A stretch of DNA of 64,000 bases from Microbacterium lacus (GCF_002812805.1 NZ_NMUM01000005.1:1-64000); one strand, 5' to 3'. Shown: positions 16,834-26,764, counted from the first letter of the stretch. The notes: generated from the sequence alone by a model not told the origin. Translations and numbers: made by a program.

Positions 16834-17409
16834 GTGCGCACCCGATCCCTCCGCGTGCTCGGCATCGACCCCGGGCTGACACGCTGCGGCGTGGGCGTCG
16901 TGGATGTCGCACCGGACCGATCGGGTCGACTCGTCCACGTCGGCGTCATCCGATCGTCGCCGGATATGCCGTTGCCGGAGCGCCTCGCCGTCATCGCCGC
17001 GGGGATCCGGGCGGTGCTCGTCGAGCACAGCCCCGATGTCGTGGCCGTCGAACGCGTTTTCGCCCAGCACAACGTGCGGACGGTGATGGGTACGGCGCAG
17101 GCGAGTGGAGTTGCCCTGCTGTTGGCCGCCGAGCATGGTCTGCCCGCCGAGACCCATACGCCGAGCGAGGTCAAGGCCGCGATCACGGGGTACGGCTCGG
17201 CCGACAAGCGTCAGGTCCAGACGATGGTCGCGCGGGTGCTGCGGCTGGATGCCCTTCCGCAGCCGGCGGACGCGGCGGATGCCTTGGCCCTGGCTCTCTG
17301 TCATGCGTGGCGTTCCGGCGGCGCGGTTGCTGGGCCGGGTACGACGCCGTTGACACCCGCCCAGCGTGCATGGGCCGACGCAGAACGCCTCGTCCGCCCA
17401 TCCCGTTAG
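16834..17409 (+). CDS. ruvC: Holliday junction resolvase RuvC
   Basis: 191 residues of the RNase H-like resolvase that cuts Holliday junctions after RuvAB migration. Motifs: [14 protein letters not shown] with catalytic D12, [12 protein letters not shown] with the second acidic residue, and the C-terminal [16 protein letters not shown] with the last two aspartates. The start at GTG 16834 comes directly after a G-run; TAGCGT at 16821-16826 lies 7 nt before it, so it may be leaderless. A hairpin at 17421-17441 separates it from ruvA. Confidence 0.96.
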   Translation: MRTRSLRVLGIDPGLTRCGVGVVDVAPDRSGRLVHVGVIRSSPDMPLPERLAVIAAGIRAVLVEHSPDVVAVERVFAQHNVRTVMGTAQASGVALLLAAEHGLPAETHTPSEVKAAITGYGSADKRQVQTMVARVLRLDALPQPADAADALALALCHAWRSGGAVAGPGTTPLTPAQRAWADAERLVRPSR

Positions 17410-17420
17410 CCGTCGGTCGA

Positions 17421-17441
17421 CAGCACCTGTCTCGGGTGCTG
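17421..17441 (+). terminator. hairpin between ruvC and ruvA
   Basis: CAGCACC (17421-17427) pairs with GGTGCTG (17435-17441) over a 7-nt loop. It lacks a T-tract, so it may attenuate rather than end ruvC transcription. Confidence 0.35.
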
Positions 17442-17449
17442 CGTGTCGC

Positions 17450-17481
17450 TCGAACATACCTACGATGATCCGAACTAAGAT
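17450..17481 (+). promoter_or_regulatory. ruvA promoter with SOS-box-like site
   Basis: TCGAACATACCTACGA (17450-17465) matches the actinobacterial LexA box TCGAAC-N4-GTTCGA at 10 of 12 half-site positions. It covers the -35 area of a promoter whose -10 is TAAGAT (17476-17481), six bases before the ruvA ATG. DNA-damage control of ruvAB is expected from related species. Confidence 0.5.
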
Positions 17482-17487
17482 CTCCAC

Positions 17488-18108
17488 ATGATCTCGTCAC
17501 TGCGCGGCGTCGTGCTGCATGCCGCTGTTGACTCCGTTGTGATCGAGGTCGGCGGTGTGGGCCTGAGCGTCGCGGTTCCCGTCGATGTCGCGCGCACGGC
17601 TCACGCGGGCCAGACCCTCGCGCTGCACACGAGCCTGATCGTCCGCGAGGATTCGCTGTCGCTCTTCGGATTCGAGTCGCGGGAAGAGCTCGAGCTGTTC
17701 TCGCTGCTCCTGCAGGTCACCGGTGTCGGCCCGAAATCCGCTCTCGGCGTCCTGTCACAGCTGACCGCCGAGCGCATTGCCGAAGCCGTGCATGCGGAAG
17801 ACGACGCCCCCTTCCGGAAGGTCTCGGGCATCGGCCCCAAGACTGCCAAGCTCATCGTCCTGCAGTTGTCGGGCAAGATCGCGCCCGTCGCGTCGCGTTT
17901 GCCCGCATTCTCGGCACCCAGTTCGGACGTCTTGACCCAGGTTGCACAGGCACTCGTCGGGCTCGGCTGGCAGGAGCGTGTCGCCACCGAGGCCGTCACC
18001 ACGGCCGCCGAAGAGGCAACGGAAGCCGATCGTGCGAGCGTGTCGGCGCTTCTGCGCGTGACGCTCGCCGCACTCGGACCCGCACGCCAGGGGAGTACCC
18101 GTGGCTGA
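17488..18108 (+). CDS. ruvA: Holliday junction branch migration protein RuvA
   Basis: 206 residues: N-terminal OB fold ([20 protein letters not shown]), two helix-hairpin-helix motifs ([17 protein letters not shown] and [19 protein letters not shown], about residues 72-128), and a C-terminal RuvB-contacting domain. The tetramer holds the Holliday junction for the RuvB motor. The gene overlaps ruvB by 8 bp. It probably has its own damage-responsive, leaderless promoter. Confidence 0.97.
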   Translation: MISSLRGVVLHAAVDSVVIEVGGVGLSVAVPVDVARTAHAGQTLALHTSLIVREDSLSLFGFESREELELFSLLLQVTGVGPKSALGVLSQLTAERIAEAVHAEDDAPFRKVSGIGPKTAKLIVLQLSGKIAPVASRLPAFSAPSSDVLTQVAQALVGLGWQERVATEAVTTAAEEATEADRASVSALLRVTLAALGPARQGSTRG

Positions 18109-19144
18109 CGCTGCATCGGGCGACGACGCGTTCCGCGAGGTCGACCCGGTGGCCGAAGAATCCGAACTCGCCATCGAGGGCGCCCTGAGGCCCGGGTCGC
18201 TAGCCGATTTCGTCGGCCAGCCGAAGGTGCGCGGTCAGCTGCAGCTCCTGCTCGATGCCGCGCGCATGCAGCAGCGTCCAGCCGACCACATCCTGCTGTC
18301 GGGCCCGCCCGGTCTCGGTAAGACGACGCTGGCCATGATCGTCGCGCACGAGAGCCAGCGGCCACTCCGCCTCTCGAGCGGCCCCGCGATTCAACACGCC
18401 GGCGATCTGGCTGCTCTGTTGTCGAGCCTGACACCCGGCGAGGTCCTCTTCATCGACGAGATCCATCGGATGGCTCGGTCTGCGGAAGAGATGCTCTACC
18501 TCGCCATGGAGGATTTCCGGATCGACATCATGGTCGGGAAGGGTGCCGGAGCCACGAGCATCCCGTTGGATCTGGCGCCGTTCACCCTGGTGGGCGCAAC
18601 GACACGGTCGGGCTTGTTGCCGAACCCCCTCCGGGATCGGTTCGGCTTCACCGGACATCTTGAGTTCTATGAGGCCTCGGACCTCGAACGCGTCATCGGG
18701 CGTTCGTCGAGCATGCTGGGCGTCGACCTCAGCCCCGAGGCTCGGGCAGAGATCGCGCTGCGTTCGCGCGGGACACCCCGAATCGCGAACAGGCTGCTGC
18801 GGCGCGTGCGCGACTTCATGCTGGTGCACTCGGAAGAGGGCGACCTCGCCGCGGTGCGGTCCGCTCTCGAGCTGTACGATGTGGACTCGATCGGTCTTGA
18901 TCGTCTCGACCGCGCCGTGCTCGATGCTCTCGTCTTCCGCTTCGGCGGCGGGCCCGTCGGTCTCAGCACTTTGGCCATCGCGGTCGGGGAAGAATCCGAG
19001 ACCGTCGAAAGCGTCGTCGAGCCCTATCTCGTTCGCATCGGCTTCCTCGGCAGGACACCCCGGGGTCGTGTCGCGACACCCGCGGCCTACGCCCATCTCG
19101 GTGCACCGCAGTCGCAGGGCGCGCTCAGACTCGATGACCTATAA
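18101..19144 (+). CDS. ruvB: Holliday junction DNA helicase RuvB
   Basis: 347 residues, an AAA+ motor. Walker A is [11 protein letters not shown] (about residue 68), Walker B is FIDEIHR, sensor I is [10 protein letters not shown], and a C-terminal winged helix contains [13 protein letters not shown]. It drives branch migration with RuvA. The GTG start overlaps the ruvA stop. The final codons contain a perfect TATAAT used by the next transcription unit. Confidence 0.98.
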   Translation: MADAASGDDAFREVDPVAEESELAIEGALRPGSLADFVGQPKVRGQLQLLLDAARMQQRPADHILLSGPPGLGKTTLAMIVAHESQRPLRLSSGPAIQHAGDLAALLSSLTPGEVLFIDEIHRMARSAEEMLYLAMEDFRIDIMVGKGAGATSIPLDLAPFTLVGATTRSGLLPNPLRDRFGFTGHLEFYEASDLERVIGRSSSMLGVDLSPEARAEIALRSRGTPRIANRLLRRVRDFMLVHSEEGDLAAVRSALELYDVDSIGLDRLDRAVLDALVFRFGGGPVGLSTLAIAVGEESETVESVVEPYLVRIGFLGRTPRGRVATPAAYAHLGAPQSQGALRLDDL

Positions 19145-19145
19145 T
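19140..19145 (+). promoter_or_regulatory. consensus -10 box TATAAT for yajC-secD-secF
   Basis: A perfect TATAAT overlaps the ruvB stop codon. The expected transcription start near 19152 leaves a 5' leader of about 68 nt before yajC. Confidence 0.5.
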
Positions 19146-19219
19146 CGCTGAAGGCTTACGCGCCTCTCTTGCCGTATGCCCTCAATCGCGCCGTGCGCCC
19201 CCGAAAGGCACCTTTCTTC

Positions 19220-19666
19220 ATGGACATCCTGCTCATCGTCGTCCTGGTCGGCTTGCTCGGCTTCATGTTCTGGAATTCGCGTCGACGGATGCAGCGGGCC
19301 AAGGTCGAGCAGGCTGAGAAGGCGCGTCAGACGATCCCCGGCGCCGAGGTCCTGCTGCAGGGCGGCCTGTACGGCACGATCGTCGAGTTCGACCCCGAGA
19401 ACCTCGACCAGCCTGCTCTGATCGAGATCGCCCCCGGCGTCGAGATCAAGGTGCACAGCCAGGCGATCCTGCGCGTCGTCGACCCGGCCGAGGGCGTTGT
19501 CTCCGAAGACGAGTTCATCGAAGCCGAAGCTTCCGAGGCCGAGTACATCGCGGGCGTTGCAGACGGCGAGATCTCGTCGCTGAGCGACGACCACAAGGCC
19601 GAGCTGCGTGCCCAGGCCGAGTCCGACCAGCGCGCGGCGGAGCGTAAGAACAACCCCGAGGCCTGA
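19220..19666 (+). CDS. yajC: preprotein translocase accessory subunit YajC
   Basis: 148 residues: a single N-terminal membrane span (MDILLIVVLVGLLGFMFWNS) followed by the YajC cytoplasmic domain with QTIPGAEVLLQGGLYGTIVE and an acidic C-terminal tail. It joins SecDF in the Sec holotranslocon. The ATG at 19220 follows GAAAGG; longer in-frame starts would put charged residues before the span. It begins the yajC-secD-secF unit. Confidence 0.92.
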   Translation: MDILLIVVLVGLLGFMFWNSRRRMQRAKVEQAEKARQTIPGAEVLLQGGLYGTIVEFDPENLDQPALIEIAPGVEIKVHSQAILRVVDPAEGVVSEDEFIEAEASEAEYIAGVADGEISSLSDDHKAELRAQAESDQRAAERKNNPEA

Positions 19667-19712
19667 CCTGCCCCGCGTGGCCCCCTTTTTTCTTCGAGAA
19701 AGCTGAGCCCTG

Positions 19713-21431
19713 GTGGCGACTTCTTCACCTGTCCGCCATGCCTGGCGGGCCTTGATCGGCCTGCTGGCGATCATCGGCATCCTGTTCGGCGTCAACGCGC
19801 TCGGCGTGTACGTGTTCCAACAGAGCACCTGGGCGCCCGAGCTTGCGCTCGATCTGCAGGGCGGTACGCAGATCATCCTCGAGGCGCAGACCGAGGATGG
19901 CGCCGCGCCGTCCAGCGAGCAGCTCGAGCAGGCTGTCACGATCATGCGCCAGCGCGTGGATGCCTCGGGTGTCGGTGAGGCCGATGTTGCGACCGAGGGC
20001 GGGCGCAACATCGTCGTGCAGATTCCGGGCACAGCCGACGAAGAAACACGCGAGCGTATCCAGGCGAGCGCGCAGCTTCAGCTGCGCCCCGTCATCTACA
20101 CCGGGAGCCCGGCCACCGAGTTCGTCGGCGAGGACGGCGAAGCGACGCCGTATCCGACTCCGGACCCGTCGCTCGAGGCCACGCCCACCGCAGAGCCATC
20201 GAACGCCAGCGACCCCAACTGGGTCACGCCCGCATTGCAGGCCGAGTTCCTGGCGTACAACTGCGCCGACGAGAACAACGACCCCGCGAACGCCCCGGCC
20301 GACCAGCCGCTCATCACGTGCGAGACGGACGGCAGCGTCAAGTACATCCTCGGACCCGTCGAGATCGATGGCACGGCCATCGACGATGCGACGTTCGGTC
20401 TCGACACGACCAACAACCAGTGGTCGGTTCAGCTCACGCTGGACGCCGAAGGCACCGAAATCTTCGGTGAGGTCAGCCAGCGGCTGTACGGTGCGACCGC
20501 ACCCCTGAACCAGTTCGCGTTCGTGCTCGACGGCGATGTCATCTCGGCGCCGTCGATGAACGGCCTGATCCTCGACGGCCGCCCGAGCATCACCGGAAAC
20601 TTCGATCAGGAGAGCTCGCAGGCCCTCGCGGATCAGCTGAAGTACGGTGCACTGCCGCTGAGCTTCACGGTCGTCAGCTCCGACACCATCTCGGCGACCC
20701 TCGGTTCGCAGCAGCTACAGATCGGCCTGATCGCGGGCCTCATCGGCCTGGCTCTCGTCGCCCTGTACTCCCTGATCTCGTACCGAGCACTCGGCTTCGT
20801 CATCATCGCCTCGCTCATCGTGATGGGCGTGCTGACCTACGTGATGCTCTGCATCCTGTCGTGGCGCATGGGCTTCCGTCTGTCGCTCGCCGGTGTCGCG
20901 GGGTTGATCGTCACCATCGGGTTCACGGCCGACTCGTTCATCGTGTACTTCGAGCGAATACGCGACGAGCTGCGCGACGGCAAGAGCATCACGGGTGCCG
21001 TCGAGGATGGCTGGGCGCGAGCCAAACGCACGATCTACATCTCGAAGTCGATCAACATCCTGGCCGCCGTCGTGCTGTACATCCTGGCCGACGCCACGGT
21101 CAAGGGCTTCGCCTTCACGCTCGGCCTCACCACCCTGATCGACATTTTGATCTTCGTGATCTTCACGCACCCGGTCATGCAGCTGCTTGCCCGCACGCGC
21201 TTCTTCGGCCAGGGGCATCCGCTCTCCGGCCTCGATCCGACGGCGCTGGGCGCGGTCTACCACAGCCGCTCCGAGTTCCGCGCGCCGGTGGTAAGCGAGG
21301 GCACGAAGGCCAAGCGTCTCGCGCGTTCACGTGGTGAGGCGGAGCGACGACAGACGATCGCGGAACGCAAGCAGGCGGAGATCGCCGCCTCGTTCAAACC
21401 CGCTCCGAAGAACCCGGGAGGGAACGACTGA
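19713..21431 (+). CDS. secD: protein translocase subunit SecD
   Basis: 572 residues: a first membrane span (about 10-32), a large extracytoplasmic P1 region starting with the LDLQGGTQIIL signature, then five spans in the C-terminal half. SecD uses the proton gradient to help pull proteins out of SecYEG. P1 contains a Pro/Thr/Glu-rich insert (about residues 148-172, PYPTPDPSLEATPTAEPS) that is common in actinobacterial SecD. The GTG start at 19713 lacks a strong ribosome-binding site. The stop overlaps the secF start as TGATG. Confidence 0.96.
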   Translation: MATSSPVRHAWRALIGLLAIIGILFGVNALGVYVFQQSTWAPELALDLQGGTQIILEAQTEDGAAPSSEQLEQAVTIMRQRVDASGVGEADVATEGGRNIVVQIPGTADEETRERIQASAQLQLRPVIYTGSPATEFVGEDGEATPYPTPDPSLEATPTAEPSNASDPNWVTPALQAEFLAYNCADENNDPANAPADQPLITCETDGSVKYILGPVEIDGTAIDDATFGLDTTNNQWSVQLTLDAEGTEIFGEVSQRLYGATAPLNQFAFVLDGDVISAPSMNGLILDGRPSITGNFDQESSQALADQLKYGALPLSFTVVSSDTISATLGSQQLQIGLIAGLIGLALVALYSLISYRALGFVIIASLIVMGVLTYVMLCILSWRMGFRLSLAGVAGLIVTIGFTADSFIVYFERIRDELRDGKSITGAVEDGWARAKRTIYISKSINILAAVVLYILADATVKGFAFTLGLTTLIDILIFVIFTHPVMQLLARTRFFGQGHPLSGLDPTALGAVYHSRSEFRAPVVSEGTKAKRLARSRGEAERRQTIAERKQAEIAASFKPAPKNPGGND

Positions 21432-22420
21432 TGCGCTCCATGAGCCAGTTCGGCAACGACCTCTACACGGGCAAACTCTCCGTACCCTTCGTCCCGCGAC
21501 GTCGACTGTGGTTCATCGTCGCGATCGTGTTGGTGATCGGCTCGGCGCTGGGCCTGCTGGTCAAGCCCCCGCAGTTCTCCATCGAGTTCACCGGTGGGTC
21601 GCAGTTCACGGTCTCGGGCCTCGAGGCGCCCGACCAGCTCATCGCGACGGACGCCGTGCACACGGTCGTCCCCGAGGCGACGACGAAAGTCACCACGATC
21701 GGTGGCACGGCCATCCGCGTTCAGACGGACCAGATGAGCGCGGACGACACGCTTGCGGTGAGCGCTGCCCTTGCGACGGCCTACGACGTGCCGACTGAAG
21801 AGGTCACGACATCGTTCATCGGCCCGACGTGGGGTCAGGACGTCACGCGACAGTCCCTCTGGGGGCTCGCGATCTTCCTCGCGCTGACCTTCCTGATCAT
21901 GGCGATCTACTTCCGCACGTGGAAGATGTCCGCCGCCGCGATCATCGGGCTCGTTGACGTGCTCATCATCACGGTCGGTGTCTACGCACTGGCCGGTTTC
22001 GAGATATCGCCCGCGGCGGTGATCGGATTCCTCACGATTCTGGGTTATTCGCTCTACGACACCACGGTCGTGTTCGACAAGATTCGAGAGAACACGACGG
22101 AGGACGGCCTCACCACGGGGCGCACGTTCGGCGAGTCCGTCAACCTGGCCGTCAACCAGACCCTGGTGCGCTCGATCAACACGTCCATCGTTGCGGTCCT
22201 GCCGGTTGCGGCGATTCTCTTCATCGGTGCGCTGTGGCTGGGCGCCGACACGCTCAGCGACATCTCACTCTCGATCACCGTGGGCATCGTCGTCGCGGCG
22301 TACTCGACACTGTTCGTCGCCGCGCCCCTGTACTCGCTGTTCCGCGAGGGCGAGCCGCAGCTGCGTGAGCGCGACGAGCGCGTCCGCGCGGCCCGGGAAC
22401 TCGCCGCGGTGGACAGCTGA
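21431..22420 (+). CDS. secF: protein translocase subunit SecF
   Basis: 329 residues with six membrane spans and the SecF signature FSIEFTGGSQFTV in the first periplasmic loop; the motif GYSLYDTTVVFDKIREN lies in the fourth span/loop region. It pairs with SecD. Start at ATG 21431, overlapping the secD stop by one base; an ATG at 21440 is the alternative. The rel gene follows after about 100 bp with its own promoter. Confidence 0.97.
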   Translation: MRSMSQFGNDLYTGKLSVPFVPRRRLWFIVAIVLVIGSALGLLVKPPQFSIEFTGGSQFTVSGLEAPDQLIATDAVHTVVPEATTKVTTIGGTAIRVQTDQMSADDTLAVSAALATAYDVPTEEVTTSFIGPTWGQDVTRQSLWGLAIFLALTFLIMAIYFRTWKMSAAAIIGLVDVLIITVGVYALAGFEISPAAVIGFLTILGYSLYDTTVVFDKIRENTTEDGLTTGRTFGESVNLAVNQTLVRSINTSIVAVLPVAAILFIGALWLGADTLSDISLSITVGIVVAAYSTLFVAAPLYSLFREGEPQLRERDERVRAARELAAVDS

Positions 22421-22460
22421 GCACCACACCGATGCCGCCGAGCCGTCCCGCGCGCGGGCG

Positions 22461-22466
22461 TAGGAT
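22461..22466 (+). promoter_or_regulatory. -10 box TAGGAT of the rel gene
   Basis: TAGGAT lies 57 nt before the rel ATG, giving a leader of about 50 nt that contains a GGGGGAGGG ribosome-binding site. Confidence 0.4.
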
Positions 22467-22523
22467 GGTCCGATCCAGCGGGGTGGTGCCACACCGCTTT
22501 ATCGAGGCGGGGGAGGGCACGGT

Positions 22524-24779
22524 ATGACCGAAATCCTGCCCACGGCGCCGCAGACTTCGAGCCTTCGACGGCTGGTTCCCCGGATCTTTTCGCGTTCGAC
22601 ACGTCGCGGCGGGGTCGAACACCTCATCCGCACCGTGCGTGCCAACCACCCCAAGGGTGACTTCGCCCTGATCGAGCGCGCATACGTCGTCGCTGAGCGC
22701 GCGCATCAGGGCCAGCTGCGCCAGAGCGGCGAGCCCTACATCACGCATCCGGTTGCGGTGTCGCAGATCCTCGCCGAGCTCGGCCTCGGACCGAAGGCGA
22801 TCGCTGCCGCGCTCCTGCACGACACCGTCGAAGACACCGCGTACAGCCTCGATCAGCTCTCGGCCGACTTCGGCGACGAAGTCTCGATGCTCGTCGACGG
22901 TGTCACCAAGCTCGACAAGGTCAAGTACGGCGATGCGGCGCAGGCCGAGACCGTCCGCAAGATGATTGTGGCGATGTCCAAGGACATCCGGGTGCTCGTC
23001 ATCAAGCTGGCCGACCGCCTGCACAACGCGCGCACCTGGGGTTTCGTGCCGCCCGCGAAGGCGCACAAGAAGGCCACCGAGACCCTCGAGATCTACGCCC
23101 CGCTGGCGCACCGGCTCGGTATACAGGCAATCAAGGCCGAACTCGAAGACTTGTCGTTCGCGGTGCTGCATCCCAAGCTCTACGCCGAGATCGAAAGCCT
23201 CGTCAAGCAGCGCACACCACAGCGCGAAGAGTACGTCGACAACGTCATCGGCTCGGTCGAGGAAGACCTGCGAGAACTGCGGATCCGCGGAAGGGTCGCG
23301 GGACGCCCGAAGCAGCTCTATTCGGTGTACCAGAAGATGGTCGTTCGCGGACGTGAGTTCGACGACATCTACGATCTGATCGGCATCCGCGTCCTCGTCT
23401 CGACGGTGCGGGACTGCTACGCGGTGCTCGGTGCCATCCACGCGCGCTGGACGCCGATCCCGGGGCGCTTCAAGGACTACATCGCGACCCCGAAATTCAA
23501 TCTCTACCAGTCGCTCCACACGACCGTTATCGGTCCGGGTGGCCGCACGGTCGAGATCCAGATCCGTACCAACGAGATGCACCAGCAGGCCGAATACGGT
23601 GTTGCGGCGCACTGGAAGTACAAGGAGCGCATCAACGGGGGCAAGGCCGATCCGAAGGCCCAGGACGCCGATATGGCGTGGCTCGCTCATATCTCGGACT
23701 GGCAAGCCGAAACCGCCGATCCGGGCGAGTTCCTCGACTCCCTGCGCTACGAGATCGGTGCGAAAGAGGTCTACGTCTTCACACCGAAGGGTCGCGTCAT
23801 CGGTCTGCCGGCCGAGGCGACCCCGGTCGACTTCGCCTACGCCGTGCACACCGAGGTCGGTCACCGCACCATGGGGGCCAAGGTGAACGGGCGCCTCGTG
23901 CCCCTCGACTCCTCCCTGTCGTCCGGTGATGTCGTCGAGGTGTTCACATCCAAGAACCCCGATGCCGGGCCGAGCCAGGACTGGCTGAGCTTCGTCAAGA
24001 GCACCCGTGCGCGCAACAAGATCCGCGGATGGTTCACGAAGGAGCGCCGCGAAGAGGCTGTCGAGCAGGGCAAGGAAGCCATCGCCCGCGCGATGCGGCG
24101 GCAGAACCTGCCCCTGCAACGCCTGATGAACCAGGATTCGTTCGGCGAAGTCGCGCACCAGCTGCGTTATGAGGATGTCTCGGCGCTCTACGCCGCCGTC
24201 GGCGAGGGGCACGTCTCGACGCAGTCCGTCATCGAGAAGGTCACGGCCCTCGTCGCGACCGAGGAAGACACTTCGACCGGTCCCGTCGAACTTCCGCACC
24301 TGGGTCGGCCGCGCACGCCGCGGTCGAACGACACGGGTGTTCTCGTGCGCGGTGCCGCCGACATCCTGGTCAAACTGGCCAAGTGCTGCACGCCGGTGCC
24401 TGGCGACGACATCGTCGGTTTCGTGACGCGGGGCAGTGGAGTCTCGGTGCACCGTACCGACTGCCCCAACGTCGACGCGCTGACCGCGGATCCCGACCGC
24501 ATGATCGAGGTCTCGTGGGCGCCTACGCCCAAGGGCATCTTCCTGGTGCAGATCCAGGTCGAGGCACTGGATCGTTCGGGTCTGCTCTCGGACGTGACGC
24601 GCGTGCTGACTGAGCATCACGTCAACATCCTGTCGGCGACGGTCGCGACCACCCACGAGCGGCTCGCGCTCAGCAAATTCGTCTTCGAGATGGGCGACAT
24701 CGTGCACCTCGATCGTGTGCTGAATGCCGTGCGCCGGATCGACGCCGTCTACGACGTCTACCGCGTCACGACCGGTTGA
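22524..24779 (+). CDS. rel: bifunctional (p)ppGpp synthetase/hydrolase (RelA/SpoT homologue)
   Basis: 751 residues: HD hydrolase domain (about 50-200, with THPVAVSQILAEL and AALLHDTVEDT), synthetase domain (about 240-360, with YNLYQSLHTTVIG), TGS domain (about 410-470, VYVFTPKGRVIGLPAEATPV), zinc-finger-like segment with KCCTPVPGDDIVG, and C-terminal ACT domain. Both catalytic halves look intact, so it should both make and degrade (p)ppGpp in response to amino-acid starvation. Its 3' end overlaps the convergent gene by 22 bp. Confidence 0.97.
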   Translation: MTEILPTAPQTSSLRRLVPRIFSRSTRRGGVEHLIRTVRANHPKGDFALIERAYVVAERAHQGQLRQSGEPYITHPVAVSQILAELGLGPKAIAAALLHDTVEDTAYSLDQLSADFGDEVSMLVDGVTKLDKVKYGDAAQAETVRKMIVAMSKDIRVLVIKLADRLHNARTWGFVPPAKAHKKATETLEIYAPLAHRLGIQAIKAELEDLSFAVLHPKLYAEIESLVKQRTPQREEYVDNVIGSVEEDLRELRIRGRVAGRPKQLYSVYQKMVVRGREFDDIYDLIGIRVLVSTVRDCYAVLGAIHARWTPIPGRFKDYIATPKFNLYQSLHTTVIGPGGRTVEIQIRTNEMHQQAEYGVAAHWKYKERINGGKADPKAQDADMAWLAHISDWQAETADPGEFLDSLRYEIGAKEVYVFTPKGRVIGLPAEATPVDFAYAVHTEVGHRTMGAKVNGRLVPLDSSLSSGDVVEVFTSKNPDAGPSQDWLSFVKSTRARNKIRGWFTKERREEAVEQGKEAIARAMRRQNLPLQRLMNQDSFGEVAHQLRYEDVSALYAAVGEGHVSTQSVIEKVTALVATEEDTSTGPVELPHLGRPRTPRSNDTGVLVRGAADILVKLAKCCTPVPGDDIVGFVTRGSGVSVHRTDCPNVDALTADPDRMIEVSWAPTPKGIFLVQIQVEALDRSGLLSDVTRVLTEHHVNILSATVATTHERLALSKFVFEMGDIVHLDRVLNAVRRIDAVYDVYRVTTG

Positions 24780-25360
24780 CGAGGCAGATTAGCCGCCTGC
24801 TCACGGATCCCCTCGAGGTGAGCGGCGATTTCCCGCCGCGCGTGCTTCGAACCCGGAAGACGCTTGACGGTATCCATTCGTGTGATCGCCTCCCGAGGAT
24901 CTACCAGGCCTGCCTCGATCAGCGCGACGACGACGGAGGTGGCGCGCTCGCGATGTTCGGGCTCGCGGATGCGCCGGGCAACATCGATCAAGGTGCGTAG
25001 CGGTGACGTGACGAGCACGCCCTCGACATCCGCCACGTCTTGCTCTTCGACGCCCACGTCGTGGAAGATCGCCCGCCGGTCGATGAGGTTTCCAACTCGA
25101 TGCGCGGCGCCGCGCATGACGCTGTGCCGCGACGGTGGGTCGGGGAGGACGCCGTAGACCCAGGCGGCACTCCACAGGCCGACGACGAGGCGGGACCCGC
25201 AGATCGACCGCAACGAGGCTGCGCGCGTGGCTGTGCTCTCGATGGCGTCCGCCGGCATGTATCCCTCGCCGATTTCGACGACGTCGCCGTCGAGCCGTGC
25301 GGCCGAGAGTTCGGCTACCGAGAGCCGCTCACCGGGAAGGTAGATCAGAGGCCAGAGCAT
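24758..25360 (-). CDS. AbiEi-antitoxin-like hypothetical protein, 200 aa
   Basis: I start it at ATG 25360 (MLWPLIYLPGERLSVAEL). The central region RLVVGLWSAAWVYGVLPD and the segment GVLVTSPLRTLIDVARR match the pattern of the many actinobacterial proteins annotated as AbiEi-family antitoxin-like. No partner nucleotidyltransferase (AbiEii) is next to it, so it is not evidence of a toxin-antitoxin system. The last 22 bp overlap the rel gene tail to tail. No clear ribosome-binding site is visible. Confidence 0.65.
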   Translation of the reverse strand: MLWPLIYLPGERLSVAELSAARLDGDVVEIGEGYMPADAIESTATRAASLRSICGSRLVVGLWSAAWVYGVLPDPPSRHSVMRGAAHRVGNLIDRRAIFHDVGVEEQDVADVEGVLVTSPLRTLIDVARRIREPEHRERATSVVVALIEAGLVDPREAITRMDTVKRLPGSKHARREIAAHLEGIREQAANLPRQPVVTR

Positions 25361-25434
25361 GCGATCGATTGAATCGCACGCCCCGTGTGCCCACGGCTGA
25401 CGCGGGCATATCTGTGGACAAGCTCTGCCCGGCT

Positions 25435-26703
25435 CTACCCGTCGACGACCTTGAGCCACGCGCGGCGCGTGTCGAGGTCAGCGGAGATCCGCTTCACGGC
25501 CGAGCTGTCACCCTTCGCGGTCGCGGCGGCAAGTTCGGCCTCGAGCTTGTCGATGGCGTCGGCGAGCTGACGTGCCATGTCGCCCGCGCGGGCCTTCGTC
25601 TCGGGGTTGTTGCGCTTCCAGTCGACCTCTTCGCGGGCCTTGAGGGCCTGCTCGATCTTGCGCATCGCGTCGTCGAGGGAGCGATCGCGCTCACGCGGCG
25701 ATACGCGCCCGATCTCGTCCCAGCGGCGCTGAATCGAGGCCAGGAGGGAACGCGCGGCCGTCAGGTCGCGCTCGTCGGCAACCGCCGCGGCCTCTTCGAG
25801 CAGGGCCTGCTTGGCCTCGATCTTGGGCTCGGACTCGGCGACCTCCGCGGCCTCCTTCTCGGCGCGCGTGGCGTACAGCGCGTCGCCCGCGGCCTTGAAC
25901 TTCGCCCAGAGCGAGTCATCCACCTTCTTGCCGGCCCGGCCGGCGGCCTTCCACTCATCCAGCAGAGCGCGGTACAGCGGAATGCCGTCTTCGCCCTTGG
26001 GGAGGAGTGCCTCGGCACGTTCGACCAGGCGAGCCTTGCGGTCGCGGGCGCCCTTGTGGGTCTCGTCCAGCTCGGCGAAGAATTCGCGTCGGTGCTTCTC
26101 GACCGTGGCACGGGCGTCGCGGAATCGCTTCCACAGCTCCTGCGATTCGCGTTTGGGCAGGCGCGGTCCGTTCTGCTGGTGCGCCTGCCAGGACTCGAAC
26201 AAGTCGTTCAGCTCCTGCGTCGCCTGCTTCCACTGCACGGACTTGGGATCGCGCGCGGCGAGGGCCTCGGCCTTCACGACCAGCTCGGTGCGCTCCACGA
26301 CGGCGGCGTTGACCGCCTCCTTGGCAGCGGCGGCTTCCGTGGCGGTGGCGGCGCTCAGCGTCTCGAGGATGGCATCAACACGACCCATGAGGTTCGCGAG
26401 GTTCCCGACCGCCGAGGCGCCGTCGATTTCGGCGCGCAGGTGCTTGGCCGCGGTGGTCAGGTCGGATGCAGAAGCCCCGCCGCCACGCTGACGCTGCTCC
26501 AGCAGGCGGACCTTGTCGGCCAGGTCGCTGAACTTACGGGCGAAGTAGGCGAGCGCCTCGTCGGGGGTGCCGTCGGGATACTGACCGACGACGCGCCAGC
26601 TGTCGGTGCCGTCTACGGCAGAGACCTCGCGGACGGAGACGGTGCCGTCGTCGTCGACGCGGCCCCACGCCAGGTCGGGGGCGGAAGCAGGCTCGGGGGA
26701 CAC
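25435..26703 (-). CDS. DUF349 domain protein
   Basis: 422 residues, almost wholly charged alpha helix: repeated DUF349 units such as WKQATQELNDLFESWQAHQQ and WAKFKAAGDALYATRAEKEA with the pattern W-x(n)-L...W-[RK]-x-F. The N-terminal 60 residues are a small beta segment (AWGRVDDDGTVSVREV). The function of DUF349 is not known. The GTG start follows AGAGGTG. A TAGGCT -10-like box lies upstream on the minus strand. It is a conserved neighbour of rel in this group of organisms, by memory. Confidence 0.85.
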   Translation of the reverse strand: MSPEPASAPDLAWGRVDDDGTVSVREVSAVDGTDSWRVVGQYPDGTPDEALAYFARKFSDLADKVRLLEQRQRGGGASASDLTTAAKHLRAEIDGASAVGNLANLMGRVDAILETLSAATATEAAAAKEAVNAAVVERTELVVKAEALAARDPKSVQWKQATQELNDLFESWQAHQQNGPRLPKRESQELWKRFRDARATVEKHRREFFAELDETHKGARDRKARLVERAEALLPKGEDGIPLYRALLDEWKAAGRAGKKVDDSLWAKFKAAGDALYATRAEKEAAEVAESEPKIEAKQALLEEAAAVADERDLTAARSLLASIQRRWDEIGRVSPRERDRSLDDAMRKIEQALKAREEVDWKRNNPETKARAGDMARQLADAIDKLEAELAAATAKGDSSAVKRISADLDTRRAWLKVVDG

Positions 26704-26764
26704 GGTGCACCTCTTGCTGTGGGGGGCGGAAACTCCCCCAGCCTAGTACGACGCTCCGTGCGGG

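Noticed and set aside
22275-24707. An 810-codon open frame antisense to the rel gene
   Set aside because: Same reason: no recognisable motif, no ribosome-binding site, and it mirrors a well-conserved gene.
24758-25360. A complete AbiE toxin-antitoxin system
   Set aside because: Only an AbiEi-like protein is present. No AbiEii nucleotidyltransferase gene lies next to it on either strand.
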